This document shows, in pieces, positions 44,217 through 53,257 of a DNA stretch of 64,000 nt. The position numbers and the translations under genes were made by a program. The notes beneath the pieces were generated by a model. It made no database searches, was not told the DNA's origin, and saw nothing but the letters and a program-made list of their open reading frames with translations. Positions within the stretch are counted from its first letter, which is position 1. Each line of letters opens with the position of its first letter. Source of the DNA: Anatilimnocola floriformis (lineage in GTDB: Bacteria; Planctomycetota; Planctomycetia; Pirellulales; Pirellulaceae); the NCBI RefSeq assembly GCF_024256385.1, contig NZ_JAMLFW010000002.1, positions 1,612,001 through 1,676,000 of the forward strand. Reading direction: 5' to 3'.

Positions 44217-45017
44217 TCACCGCCACAAATGGTCATCGGCAAAGGGATGGGCCGGCGGATTGAGCAACTTCGGCTTGGGGAGCGCTTTTAAAATGGCGCT
44301 GGCCAGGCGGAGGTCGTCCTTGCTAGTGATTTTGATGTTCATCGCCGAGCATTGCACCACGGCGACCGGATGCGGCAGACGTTCGACGAGCTGAGCATCG
44401 TCGGTGGCCGTGAAGTCGCCGCGATGGGCGTAGGCATCGAGGAGCAACTGACGGCGAAAGACCTGCGGTGTTTGCGCTTCCCACAAACTCTCGCGCGACA
44501 CGGTCTCTTGGATGTTCTTATCCGGGCCGACGCGCTTGAGCGTGGCAGCGACGGGCACGGCCAGCATGGCAGCGCCGGTTTGTTCGGCCCGCTCGAAAAC
44601 TTTGTCGATCCACTCGTCGGTCAGGCAAGGCCGGGCCGCGTCGTGCACGGCGACGAAGTCGATCTCGGGTTTGATGCGGGCCAGCGCGGCTTGTACGGAG
44701 TCGCTGCGCTCGGCGCCACCGGCGACGATCTCGATGCCAAGCATCGCGCAGTTGCCGCCGAACTTTTCGGTGAAGTCGTCGAGGTCTTCGCGCGAGATGA
44801 CGATCAGCGTTTGCTTGACGTCCGGGCGGTTGACGAACTTATCGGCCGCATGCATCCAGACGGGCCGGTTCTCGAGCGGCGCGAACGGCTTTTTGAAAAA
44901 GATGTCGCCGACCTGGGTACTCCCAGTTGAGAACCGGCTGCTTTTGCCGGCGGCGGGCAGAATGACCGCGAACTTAGCCACAGTGATATCGAAGTATTTG
45001 GTGGGACGGACCCGCAT
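44217..45017 (-). CDS. ispD: 2-C-methyl-D-erythritol 4-phosphate cytidylyltransferase
   Basis: The protein has 266 residues if started at ATG 45017; a GTG at 44981 (VAKFAVILPAAGKSSRF) is an equally good candidate. IspD signatures are ILPAAGKSSRF, a KKPF lysine, AGGAERSDSVQAAL, VAVHDAARPC and TATDDAQLVE. It joins CTP and methylerythritol phosphate in the MEP isoprenoid pathway, in the cytosol. The loop between GKSSRF and the catalytic lysine is longer than in most homologues (STGSTQVGDIFFKKPF). Downstream on the same strand is the DUF1877 gene. Confidence 0.93.
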   Translation of the reverse strand: MRVRPTKYFDITVAKFAVILPAAGKSSRFSTGSTQVGDIFFKKPFAPLENRPVWMHAADKFVNRPDVKQTLIVISREDLDDFTEKFGGNCAMLGIEIVAGGAERSDSVQAALARIKPEIDFVAVHDAARPCLTDEWIDKVFERAEQTGAAMLAVPVAATLKRVGPDKNIQETVSRESLWEAQTPQVFRRQLLLDAYAHRGDFTATDDAQLVERLPHPVAVVQCSAMNIKITSKDDLRLASAILKALPKPKLLNPPAHPFADDHLWR

Positions 45018-45085
45018 AACAGGAAAAGTCGAACAACGGGCGCATTTTTGTTCGTTTTTTGCGGCGCGTCAAGTTTCGAAATGGT

Positions 45086-45400
45086 TCACTTTGTTTCCAC
45101 GTCGCCCGCCGCGGGCTTTTGTATCGCGGCAGACTCGGAGGCAGTCTCGGCCACGCTCGGGTTAGTGCTTTGTTCGTCGTGTGCCGACTCGTCAGCCGCG
45201 AGGTTCTCGTCACGCAGTAGTTGGTCCAGCTCTTCTGGCTTCATTGCCTTAATTTTTGCTTCTACCTTGCGACTGTAGTGTCGATCGTTCGGATCGCCAT
45301 TGGCCTGCCGCTTGCGCGTGTATTGGCGGAGAAAGCTCCCCACATCCGCTTCCGACGGCTTGCGGTTTTTTCGCCGTTTCTTCGGCTCTGGTTCGTCCAT
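45086..45400 (-). CDS. Small charged hypothetical protein
   Basis: The 104-residue product begins MDEPEPKKRRKNRKPSEADV and has a central helix-rich segment (SRKVEAKIKAMKPEELDQLL) and an acidic, probably disordered tail. No domain is recognised. It is upstream of ispD on the same strand, separated by about 70 bases. Confidence 0.6.
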   Translation of the reverse strand: MDEPEPKKRRKNRKPSEADVGSFLRQYTRKRQANGDPNDRHYSRKVEAKIKAMKPEELDQLLRDENLAADESAHDEQSTNPSVAETASESAAIQKPAAGDVETK

Positions 45401-45572
45401 ACCCGAATTCTACCACAGGCTGTTAGTCGACGAATTTTGAAAGTGTGCCGCTATCAATCGCTAACTGGCCCAGGTAAGTGGTAGCCCAGTTGCCAGACTC
45501 GTATATATTGAACGAACCTGCTTGCCGCCCCTCGCTCTTGTGCGTGCGCTCCACCTCTCAGAAACGTCATCC

Positions 45573-46067
45573 ATGCGTTGCCCCTATTGCCGCGTTGACA
45601 ACGACCGCGTGATCGATTCGCGCGTCAGCCAGGACGGCTTTGCGATCCGGCGGCGACGGGAATGCCTGCATTGCAAGAAGCGGTTTACCACCTACGAACG
45701 CCTGGAAGAAATGGGCATCAAGGTGGTGAAGAAGAACGCCATCCGCGAGCCCTTTGACCGCGAAAAGATCCGCGCCGGCCTGGCCAAGGCATGCTGGAAA
45801 CGGCCGGTCAGCGACGAACAAATCGAGCAGATCGTGTCGCAAGTCGAAAGCGACATGTACGCCACCGGCGAAGGCGAAATCGACAGCAACCTGCTCGGCG
45901 AAATGGTGATGAACCGCCTGGCCGCGGTCGATCAGGTGGCCTTTGTGCGGTTTGCGAGTGTGTATCGGCGGTTTCAGGACGTGCGCGATTTTGTGGATGA
46001 ACTGCAGCCGATACTGCGGAAGAACGCGGGAACGGGACAGGGGCCGGCGAGTAAGGATCAGCCCTGA
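45573..46067 (+). CDS. nrdR: Transcriptional repressor NrdR
   Basis: The 164-residue protein starts at MRCPYCRVDNDRVIDSR. It carries the four-cysteine zinc ribbon (CPYC at 3-6 and CLHC at 31-34) with RRRRECLHCKKRFTTYE, followed by the ATP-cone domain (VVKKNAIREPFDREKIRAGL, and ESDMYATGEGEIDSNLLGE). NrdR binds ATP/dATP and represses ribonucleotide reductase genes at NrdR boxes. The length and the domain order are standard. The start was chosen because it gives the canonical N-terminus; the upstream 17 residues are not conserved. Confidence 0.97.
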   Translation: MRCPYCRVDNDRVIDSRVSQDGFAIRRRRECLHCKKRFTTYERLEEMGIKVVKKNAIREPFDREKIRAGLAKACWKRPVSDEQIEQIVSQVESDMYATGEGEIDSNLLGEMVMNRLAAVDQVAFVRFASVYRRFQDVRDFVDELQPILRKNAGTGQGPASKDQP

Positions 46068-46116
46068 ATCGCGGCAAGTATAATGAAGAGGGAAACTCCC
46101 GCCCTTGAGGTCTATC

Positions 46117-46554
46117 ATGAGTACTGCGGCCACAAATCAAACCGGTCCTGCATCTACTTCTGCAGTGGCAGTTCCGTTGCCGGAAGCGATCGCACCGGCG
46201 GTGCAGGCGGAACTCACCTCCTTAAGGAATGAGTTGGCCGCAACCAATGCGCGGCTGGCTTGGCTGGAGAATTCGGTAACGGTGCTGCCGACAACTCGCC
46301 AACTCGTGGCGCCAAACTCGTCTGAAATTAGGACTGCTTTGGAACTGACGGCTGAGGTCTTTCCCGGTTCCGAAACCGAAATAGAAACCGAATGCGATCC
46401 CGCGGAACCCGGCTGGCCTTGGTATTCCCTGACTATTTATTGGAACGGCGCAAGTGAGGAAGTGATCGACAGGCAATTACTTCTGCATCGTCGATTGGCT
46501 GAAGCCCATCCGGATCTGCGCGATCAAGTTCGCTTGTGCATTTGTCAGCGATGA
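46117..46554 (+). CDS. Possible partner (antitoxin-like) of the HEPN protein
   Basis: The 145-residue product starts at MSTAATNQTGPASTSA. The N-terminal half has a predicted coiled coil (QAELTSLRNELAATNARLAW). The C-terminal half is acidic and aromatic (ETECDPAEPGWPWYSLTIYW, then DRQLLLHRRLAEAHPDLRDQ). Its stop overlaps the HEPN-gene start by four bases (ATGA). It is not a nucleotidyltransferase (no GS..R.D motif), the usual partner of HEPN proteins. A role as antitoxin or adaptor for the HEPN protein is inferred only from the coupling. Confidence 0.6.
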   Translation: MSTAATNQTGPASTSAVAVPLPEAIAPAVQAELTSLRNELAATNARLAWLENSVTVLPTTRQLVAPNSSEIRTALELTAEVFPGSETEIETECDPAEPGWPWYSLTIYWNGASEEVIDRQLLLHRRLAEAHPDLRDQVRLCICQR

Positions 46555-46976
46555 ATCCAACAGAATTTACAGCCTTTGCCGAAAAGCTCGCGGCTCAAGC
46601 AGCAACTACGCCTGCAAGTACTCGCTCCGCAACGAGCCGCGCCTACTATGGAGCGTTCCATCTCGTACGCGCGTATTTGCAAGGAATCGGCTTTCACCCC
46701 GGCGCGCAACACAATCTGCAACTTTGGTTTGTCGATTGCGCTGAGCCAACTGCGCAAGAAATCGGCAGGTTGCTGGGCGACCTGCAGGCGAATCGCATCA
46801 AGGCAGATTACCGCCTTGAGCTATTGCTGCCAGAATTGCCGGATTTTGCACGAAGATCGGTGGAACTCGCCCGGCGAATCGAGAGTTTTATTTCCGCGTG
46901 CAGCGCGGAACCACTTCGTTCAACAATTGTTGAACAGCTGAAGCAAAACCAAAGCAAACGAAAATCTGCCGAGTGA
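46551..46976 (+). CDS. HEPN-domain protein with candidate RNase motif
   Basis: The 141-residue product starts at MNPTEFTAFAEKLAAQAATT. SRAYYGAFHLVRAYLQ has the form of HEPN proteins, and R30 to H37 fits the Rx4-6H motif of HEPN ribonucleases. The C-terminus is helical (FARRSVELARRIESFISA), as expected for a four-helix bundle. HEPN proteins of this size are commonly toxins or nucleic-acid effectors neutralised by a coupled gene. Here the partner is the upstream overlapping ORF. Function is inferred from the motif and gene pairing. Confidence 0.75.
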   Translation: MNPTEFTAFAEKLAAQAATTPASTRSATSRAYYGAFHLVRAYLQGIGFHPGAQHNLQLWFVDCAEPTAQEIGRLLGDLQANRIKADYRLELLLPELPDFARRSVELARRIESFISACSAEPLRSTIVEQLKQNQSKRKSAE

Positions 46977-46990
46977 GTCGCACTTGGTGT

Positions 46991-48076
46991 TTACCTTCCA
47001 AACATCTCAGTCCAATGCCGATCAAGGCGACCGACGCCCACGCGCTTGTGATCGCCGAGCATGTTTTTGTGATGGCCGGGGCTGTGCCACCACATGATGT
47101 TGGCTTTGATGCCGTCGGTGGTGCCCATGGCGATGTTTTCGCCGGAGGCTTCGGTGCCGAAGAGCTTCGCTCGGTCCCAGGGAGTCTTTTTGTCCTTCAC
47201 CGGCGATTCGTGGGCGAAGAAATCGAGCTTGATCATGTCGTTCGAATGGTCGCGCGCGGTCAGCACTAATTTGGGATCGATCGCCAAACTATTGAGGCCG
47301 AGCAGCACGCGAGTGAGGTTGAGGGCCATGATGCAGCGATACTCTTCGGGCTCCATCTTGCTTTCGAAACTGGCATTAGTGGCGAAGTTGACGCGAGTCT
47401 CGTCCGACATCGGCATCGCCAAGCCGACGATTTGCTCTTCGTCGGCGGCTAGATAAGCAGCGAAGGTCGGAGCGATGGCGGCTTCACTTGAGCCCCCTTC
47501 TTTTTTCGGTGCGGCATTGGCGAGCATCGTTTGCATCTCGCGAACGCGCTGCCAACGTTCGCCGAGTGGGGCCAGCGTGTCGCGCAGTTTGATCAGCGTG
47601 GGATTCTTTTCGACAACCAGCGTCCGATCGATCAGCAAAATCTCGCGCAGCCGCAGCAACGCAGGATCGCTATTGTCGACGATCATTTCCTTGGTCAGCT
47701 CTTTTTCGCCGCGGGCCTGGTCCAGCACTTTCTTCCGCAGCTCTTCGATCTCGGGCAAAGCCTTTTGGTCGAGTCGCTTGGCATACGCAGCCGTCGCGGC
47801 CTGGGCTACTTGTTTGCGATAACGCTCCAGGCCGGCGTTCAGCTCTTTCGAAACAATTTCATCGATCGCATTCAGCGCGGCCGGGCTGATTTCGGCGGCT
47901 GTGGTGATTTGCCGCAGCTTGGCCGGCTGGGCTTTGGCGGCACGATAGCCGGCGACCACGCCATCGATCCGTTTTCGTTCGAGCGAGGAGAGAGCGGGCG
48001 GTTCATTCTCGGCAGCAGCGAGCCAGGTAGCCGTTCCGCTCACGAACAACAGCAAGCCAATTAGAGTGCGGTACAT
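46991..48076 (-). CDS. Secreted CAP/SCP-domain protein
   Basis: The 361-residue protein has a signal peptide (MYRTLIGLLLFVSGTATWLA). A helical region rich in charged residues follows (about 30-230). The C-terminal CAP (cysteine-rich secretory/PR-1) domain contains LNLTRVLLGLNSLAIDPKLV, ARDHSNDMIKLDFFAHESP, SGENIAMG and WWHSPGHHKNMLGDHKRVGV. The two histidines and the acidic residues of the CAP cavity are present. CAP proteins are extracellular, with varied binding functions. No operon partner is clear. Confidence 0.9.
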   Translation of the reverse strand: MYRTLIGLLLFVSGTATWLAAAENEPPALSSLERKRIDGVVAGYRAAKAQPAKLRQITTAAEISPAALNAIDEIVSKELNAGLERYRKQVAQAATAAYAKRLDQKALPEIEELRKKVLDQARGEKELTKEMIVDNSDPALLRLREILLIDRTLVVEKNPTLIKLRDTLAPLGERWQRVREMQTMLANAAPKKEGGSSEAAIAPTFAAYLAADEEQIVGLAMPMSDETRVNFATNASFESKMEPEEYRCIMALNLTRVLLGLNSLAIDPKLVLTARDHSNDMIKLDFFAHESPVKDKKTPWDRAKLFGTEASGENIAMGTTDGIKANIMWWHSPGHHKNMLGDHKRVGVGRLDRHWTEMFGR

Positions 48077-48165
48077 TGCGGAATTCGTCCTGCAGAAATC
48101 GAAGAGGAGAAGTAATCCGCGATTATACCCGCTTTCGCCAAATACTGACGGTTTTGGCGTGGGAG

Positions 48166-49158
48166 TTACGAGTTAATCTCGAGCACGTCCTTATCGCTCA
48201 CTACATAATCCCCCTTCACGATGCTGGCCGGATTGATGTTCGTCCCCCAAATGCGGGCGTGTTTGAAATTCTCTGCCACGTCGTGATGAATGAGCTCGGC
48301 GACATCCATCACCGTGCCGCCGCGGCGGAGCGTGAAGGGCTTGTCGTAATCGGCTTCCTTTTTGTGCGGCAGCTTGGTGTAGACCCGTACGAAGTCGAGC
48401 GCTTTGGCGACGGCGTTCTTCAGTCCATCGACGCCGGTGCCAGCTTCGGCTGAGATCTGGTGCTCTTCGAAATCGAGCTGAATGAACTCCCGCATCAGCG
48501 CAATGCGATCGGCCGCGGCGGGGTCATCGATCTTGTTGAGGACCAGGATTGTTTTCGTAAACGACAAGCCGATGTCTTCTTCGTCGAGGTACGACTCTTT
48601 GGCGAGTCGCGTTTTCGAGCCTTGCAGCTGATCGAGCACGGCTTGCAGTTGCTCGGTCCCTTCGTCGGCGCCAAGGTCGACCATCAACAGCACGAGGTCG
48701 CTGCCGCGGATCAAACCGAGCAGCGTGGAATCAAACACATCGGCCGTGATCGGCGGCGTATCGACCATTTGCACGCTGATGTCTTCCCAGGGCATCATGC
48801 CGAGCTGCGGCTCGCGGGTGGTGAAGGGATAGGGCGCGATCTCGGGCGTGGCCCGCGTTACGGCTTTTAGCAGCGAACTCTTGCCGGCGTTCGGTCCGCC
48901 GAGCAGCACCACGCGGCCGGCGCCTTGTCGCGGCAGCTTCAAGCTAGGGCCGCTCTTTTTGGTTTTCTTCGCGGTCTCGACATCGGCTTTAGCCCGGCTG
49001 ATTTTGGCTTTCAGCTCGGCTTGCAGTTTGTCGGTTCCCTTGTGCTTGGGAATCTCGCGCAGCATCACTTCCAGGCAGCGGAGCTCATCCTCGGGGGTTT
49101 GAGCGCGGCGATATTCTTCTTCGGCTTTGTGATATTGCGGTGTGAGGTTCGCGGGCAT
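48166..49158 (-). CDS. DRG/Obg-like GTPase with TGS domain
   Basis: The 330-residue protein starts at MPANLTPQYHKAEEEYRRAQ. A coiled-coil N-terminus is followed by the G domain: G1 GGPNAGKS (87-94), switch-I PYPFTTREPQLGMM, G3 region QMVDTPPIT (D133), G4 LNKIDD (N208), then a C-terminal TGS domain (VYTKLPHKKEADYDKPFTLR; GGTVMDVAELIHHDV). TGS GTPases of the Obg/DRG group bind ribosomes. In the G3 motif the glycine of DxxG is replaced by proline (DTPP), which is unusual and may alter hydrolysis. Confidence 0.9.
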   Translation of the reverse strand: MPANLTPQYHKAEEEYRRAQTPEDELRCLEVMLREIPKHKGTDKLQAELKAKISRAKADVETAKKTKKSGPSLKLPRQGAGRVVLLGGPNAGKSSLLKAVTRATPEIAPYPFTTREPQLGMMPWEDISVQMVDTPPITADVFDSTLLGLIRGSDLVLLMVDLGADEGTEQLQAVLDQLQGSKTRLAKESYLDEEDIGLSFTKTILVLNKIDDPAAADRIALMREFIQLDFEEHQISAEAGTGVDGLKNAVAKALDFVRVYTKLPHKKEADYDKPFTLRRGGTVMDVAELIHHDVAENFKHARIWGTNINPASIVKGDYVVSDKDVLEINS

Positions 49159-49473
49159 GGCGGGGAGGCATTTGGGGGACACGGAGGAAAACAGCTGTTG
49201 CCATTGTCCACCTAACCCAGCAAATTCGCGAGGGGCTGATCAATCCGTGAAGAAACTGCGTCCAGCACCGGAAACGGGCATTAAAGATTCGTCACATCCG
49301 GCAAGGTCGCACGCTTAACTGAGTAACTTCCTCAAATCCCACCGTAGACGATTTGACCCCGCCCCGGAGTGGGCAATGTTTATTCGCGGATTCCATCCAA
49401 TGTTTGGGATAGTCTGCCAGCAACGAAATAGCAGTTTCGCGATGAATGGTTGGCACGCAGTGCCGGTTCCCCC
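49159..49473. other. Intergenic region upstream of the hydrolase gene
   Basis: About 315 bases between divergent genes with no recognised gene or strong promoter. It should contain both promoters. Confidence 0.45.
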
Positions 49474-50268
49474 ATGTATCAAACGATTCGCAACATCTTG
49501 GGCTGGCCAGCCGCCGACGGTTATCGTCGCTCGTCGCCGTTGATTCTCGTCAACGGCTTGGCCGAGCAAGGCGAGAGTTGGTACCCGAACCACCGTGTTT
49601 GGCAACAGCAATTCGATGTGCACGCTCCGGGCGTGATCGTGTATGGCGGACAGGTGATGCAAGATCGCCTGAAGACCCGTGAGCCAATCGATATCAACTT
49701 TCTGACCGATCGCCTCACTCAGTATCTCGATCAATACGTGCAAGCGCCGCCATACAACCTGGTGGCGAGCAGCTTGGGTGGTCAGCTGTCGATTGAATAC
49801 GCGGCACGCTATCCCGAAAAGGTCGACAAGATCGTGCTCCTCTGCCCGTCGGGCTTCGGCACTGAAGAAAAGCTGCCGATCACCGAAGGAGCGCGACACA
49901 AGAATTATCAGGGCCTGGTCGAAAGCACCTTTCACAATCGCCGTTTGGCCAGCCCGCGAATCGTCGAGTACTACGCCGAAAAATTCGCCAACAAGCCATG
50001 GCGGAAGGCCTTCTTCGAAACCGTGCGCGGCACGAAGAGTCATTCGGTGAAAGATAAGTTGTCGCTCGTGAAGTGCCCAACGCTGGTGATTTGCGGCCGC
50101 GAAGATCGCATCGTCGATCCGCTCGCCGTCGAAGAAGCAGTCAAGGACCTGCCGAACTATCAGTTCGTCATGGTGCCCAACTGCGGTCACGCTCCGCAGC
50201 TGGAATTTTCCGGACTCATCAATCGCATGGTGAGCAACTTCTTGCGAGTTGGGGTGGGCGGTGTCTAA
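49474..50268 (+). CDS. Alpha/beta hydrolase
   Basis: The 264-residue protein is started at the MYQTIRNILG methionine. The alpha/beta-hydrolase pattern is clear: oxyanion region LILVNGLAEQGESW, nucleophile elbow VASSLGGQ (S100), acid CGREDRIVDP, and catalytic histidine NCGHAPQLE near the C-terminus. The substrate cannot be predicted from sequence; homologues include esterases and acyl-lipid hydrolases. The last eight bases overlap the start of the downstream RND exporter gene, so the two are probably translationally coupled, which could mean action on the same lipid substrate. Confidence 0.88.
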   Translation: MYQTIRNILGWPAADGYRRSSPLILVNGLAEQGESWYPNHRVWQQQFDVHAPGVIVYGGQVMQDRLKTREPIDINFLTDRLTQYLDQYVQAPPYNLVASSLGGQLSIEYAARYPEKVDKIVLLCPSGFGTEEKLPITEGARHKNYQGLVESTFHNRRLASPRIVEYYAEKFANKPWRKAFFETVRGTKSHSVKDKLSLVKCPTLVICGREDRIVDPLAVEEAVKDLPNYQFVMVPNCGHAPQLEFSGLINRMVSNFLRVGVGGV

Positions 50269-52537
50269 TCCCGCCCCCACTGCCTTTGGCATCCGTCGCT
50301 GGGCCGTTGCGATCTTGCTGGCGATTGGGCTGCTCCTTCCGGTCACCGCCTTTGCCGTTCGCGCTGCCATTCGCAGCAATGCGAACGACGTGCGTGATTG
50401 GTTGCCGGCCCACTTTCCTGAGACCGTACAATACCGCTCGTTCCGCGAGCAGTTTGGCAGCGAGGAGTTCGTTGTCGTCAGCTGGCCCGGTTGCGATCTG
50501 AGTGATCCGCGACTCGAACAACTTTCCGAAAAACTGAGCGAGCGCTCGGCCCAAAGCGAAGCTGCTGGTCGCGGCAAACTGTTCGTCCGCTCGACGACAG
50601 GCCGGCAGATGCTCGCTGAGCTGATGACACGCTTCAGTCTGAAAAAAGACCAAGCCATTTCGCGCTTGAAGGGGACGTTCATCGGCCCCGACGATAAACA
50701 AACCTGTGCCATCGTTACGCTCAGCGAAGAATCGCGTCGGCGGTTGAAGGGTGTGCTGCTGGAGATTCGCGCCGCTGCCGTCGACGTCGGTGTGGCCGCA
50801 AAGGACGTGCATCTCGGCGGCCCTTCGGTGGTCAACGATGCCATCGACCAATCGAGCTCGCAATCGCTCGTTCGTCTCGCGGCGCTCGCCGGAGTCGTCG
50901 GCCTTGTCGTGGCCTGGCTTTGCTTTCGCGAAGTTCGCCTGACACTGATCGTGTTTTTCATCGCCGGTTATAGCGCGGCCTTGAGCCTCGCCGTCGTGCC
51001 GTTGTGCGGCGTGCCGCTCAACGCGATTTTGATTACCATGGTGCCGCTCGTTTATGTCACCGCGATGTCGGGCGCGATTCACCTATCGAATTACTACCGC
51101 GAGAGCCTGCAGCGACTCGGCTCCGATGCTGCCATTGTCGATGCCATTCGTCACGCAGCGCTACCGCTCGGCCTGGCGACGACCACCACGGCCATCGGAC
51201 TCGTTTCGCTTTGGTATAGCGATCTCGCGCCGATTCGGTTGTTCGGCGTGTTCTCTGCCATCGGCGTGCTGATTGCGCTGGCAATGCAATTGATCGTCCT
51301 GCCGGCCTTGATCACGGTTTGGCCGAAACCGCCTGCCGTTTCGTCGGCCAGCCATCGAACCAGCGACGAAGAAGCCCTGGAGATCGAGCCGCTATCGCCC
51401 GCCTGGCAACGATACGTTTCGTTCATCACCGGCTATCACCGCTGGCTCACACTGCTGTTCGTCCTCTGCCTTGGCGGCGCCGCAACGGGGCTGATGTGGA
51501 CGACGACGTCCATTCAAATCATGCGGCTGTTTGCGCCGTCGACGCCGATCATTGCCAGTTACGATTGGCTCGAGAAAAACCTCGGCGCCATGGTGCCGCT
51601 GGAAGTGGTCGTGCGGTTCGATGCTCAAAATCAACAAACGCCGCGCGAGCGACTCGAACTCGTGCGCGAATTGCACGATGCCATTTCGCAGACCAAAGGC
51701 GTGAGTGGCTGTCTCTCGGCCGCGACGTTCACGGTGAAGACAGAAGTCCGCGGCAAGTCGGTGATGAACGCGCTGAGCAGCGTGCGGTTGAAGCACACGC
51801 AGGCCCATCTAAAAGATGCCGGATATCTCGCCAGTAGCGAGAAGGAAGAGTCCTGGCGAATCAGCGTGCGTGTGACTGCTGGCGAAGATCTCGACTACGG
51901 CCTGTTTCAACAACAACTGCGGGCCGAGGTAGATCCGCTGCTGGCCCGCGAGCAAGCGGCCGGCGCACATGGCATCTCGGCGATTTATACCGGCGCCGTG
52001 CCGATTGTTTACAAGGCCCGCCGTTCGCTGCTCGATGGTTTGATGCTGGGCTTCGGCACCGATGTGTTGCTCGTGGTCATCTCTGTCCTGCTGCTTCTTC
52101 GCAACTCCAGCGGCGGCGTGTTGTTGTTTCTGACCAGCATCTTTCCGATCACAATCGTCTTTGGCTTGATGGGTTGGTTCGGCTGGGTGATCGACATCGG
52201 CTCGGTGATGGCCCCCTGCGTCGCGCTCGGCGTGAGCATCGACGATGCGATCCACTTCCTCCTTCGCTTCCGCCAAGCCATGGACCGCGGTCTATCACAA
52301 AGACAAGCCGTGCAAGTTGCCTACGCCGGCTGCGGCCAAGCCATGATCCAAAGCTGGGGCGTGATCGCCCTCGGCCTATCGGTCTTCGCCCTCAGCCAAT
52401 TCATCCCCACGTTCCGCTTCGGGGCGCTGACGTTCGCGTTGCTCACGGCCTCGACGCTGTGCAACTTAATCTTTTTGCCAGCTTTGCTCTCCGGCCCTTT
52501 GGGCTGGTGGTTAGGGCGACGTAGCACGAACCCCTAG
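50261..52537 (+). CDS. MMPL/RND superfamily exporter
   Basis: The protein has 758 residues if started at GTG 50261, eight bases inside the preceding hydrolase gene. It has a first helix (WAVAILLAIGLLLPVTAFAV), a periplasmic loop, and then two groups of five to six helices (for example VRLAALAGVVGLVVAWLCF and GVLLFLTSIFPITIVFGLMG). This matches MMPL/RND lipid and hopanoid transporters. The motif GVSIDDAIHFLLRFRQAMDR is typical of the last helices. Export of a lipid or lipid-linked compound is likely. The stop codon and the last few codons lie inside a REP-like palindrome, so the C-terminus was probably altered by REP insertion. Confidence 0.9.
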   Translation: MSNPAPTAFGIRRWAVAILLAIGLLLPVTAFAVRAAIRSNANDVRDWLPAHFPETVQYRSFREQFGSEEFVVVSWPGCDLSDPRLEQLSEKLSERSAQSEAAGRGKLFVRSTTGRQMLAELMTRFSLKKDQAISRLKGTFIGPDDKQTCAIVTLSEESRRRLKGVLLEIRAAAVDVGVAAKDVHLGGPSVVNDAIDQSSSQSLVRLAALAGVVGLVVAWLCFREVRLTLIVFFIAGYSAALSLAVVPLCGVPLNAILITMVPLVYVTAMSGAIHLSNYYRESLQRLGSDAAIVDAIRHAALPLGLATTTTAIGLVSLWYSDLAPIRLFGVFSAIGVLIALAMQLIVLPALITVWPKPPAVSSASHRTSDEEALEIEPLSPAWQRYVSFITGYHRWLTLLFVLCLGGAATGLMWTTTSIQIMRLFAPSTPIIASYDWLEKNLGAMVPLEVVVRFDAQNQQTPRERLELVRELHDAISQTKGVSGCLSAATFTVKTEVRGKSVMNALSSVRLKHTQAHLKDAGYLASSEKEESWRISVRVTAGEDLDYGLFQQQLRAEVDPLLAREQAAGAHGISAIYTGAVPIVYKARRSLLDGLMLGFGTDVLLVVISVLLLLRNSSGGVLLFLTSIFPITIVFGLMGWFGWVIDIGSVMAPCVALGVSIDDAIHFLLRFRQAMDRGLSQRQAVQVAYAGCGQAMIQSWGVIALGLSVFALSQFIPTFRFGALTFALLTASTLCNLIFLPALLSGPLGWWLGRRSTNP

Positions 52538-53234
52538 GTTCGTGCGAGTCGGTTTTACGCAACCTGCGTGAAATTCCAACCGGCTTTTATCCAGTCAGGA
52601 CAAACCCAGCGGCGTGACTGCTGTGGACCGAGCCCAGCGCGTCGAGGATTATCGCCGATGTACTGCAGGCACTTCCACAGATGCTCTTCGTCACGAACGA
52701 TCCGGTCATAAGACTCGCGCTGCCATAACTGCCCTTGGCTGGATTGTGCGGCATTAATCTCACGCGCAGATAGTCCCTTCCAGGTTTGCTCGATCGTTTC
52801 TAGTGAATGTTCCGCGGAAAAAGGACGGACCAGTGCATGCACATGGTTAGGCATGATCACAAATGCACCAAGCTCGTACTGAACCCCATCGAAGTGCCGC
52901 AGCTTTGCTTCGAGAATGTCAGCGGCAAACGCCTGTTGCAGGATGCAGCTACCCGCGCCACTGTCTAGCCAATGTTCGACGTGCGCCAAAGTCGTGCGGG
53001 CTAGTGCCTGCCATTGGTCATCGGAACGGGGCGGCGGATTGGCTTTTTCCCAAGCTTGCCGTAAGTTGCCCCCGCTTGTCGCCAATGGGGCATACTCCGC
53101 TGGTACATCGAAAGCGGACCAGTTGGATCAAGCCCGCGAAACCTGGGTGGAGCAGGCAAGTTCCACATCGGGGCGATCCTTAGAATCGCGTTGGCGCTCG
53201 ACTCGCACGAACCTAGGGGTTCGTGCTACGTCGC
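52516..53234. repeat. 36-bp perfect inverted REP pair around a decayed RAYT
   Basis: GCGACGTAGCACGAACCCCT and the 16 bases after it (52516-52551) are exactly inverted at 53199-53234. Each copy has the GTAG tetranucleotide followed by a CACGAACC/GGTTCGTG hairpin, the classic REP layout. The pair encloses a degenerate REP-associated tyrosine transposase. The left copy overlaps the end of the RND exporter gene and supplies its stop codon. Confidence 0.85.
52555..53132 (-). pseudogene. Decayed REP-associated tyrosine transposase
   Basis: The main frame (52555-53085) keeps VIMPNHVHALVRPF, the HUH motif, and CLQYIGDNPRRAG with the candidate catalytic tyrosine. The N-terminal part appears in another frame upstream (LDPTGPLSMYQRSMPHWRQA, then GATY), so the conserved FVTFRLADSLP-like core strand expected after PHWRQ.GATY is missing and the reading frame is broken. 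Either an internal deletion or a frameshift has inactivated the gene. The flanking perfect REPs suggest that the loss is recent. Confidence 0.75.
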
Positions 53235-53257
53235 TTGTGAAGCCAAGCAAAGAAAAG

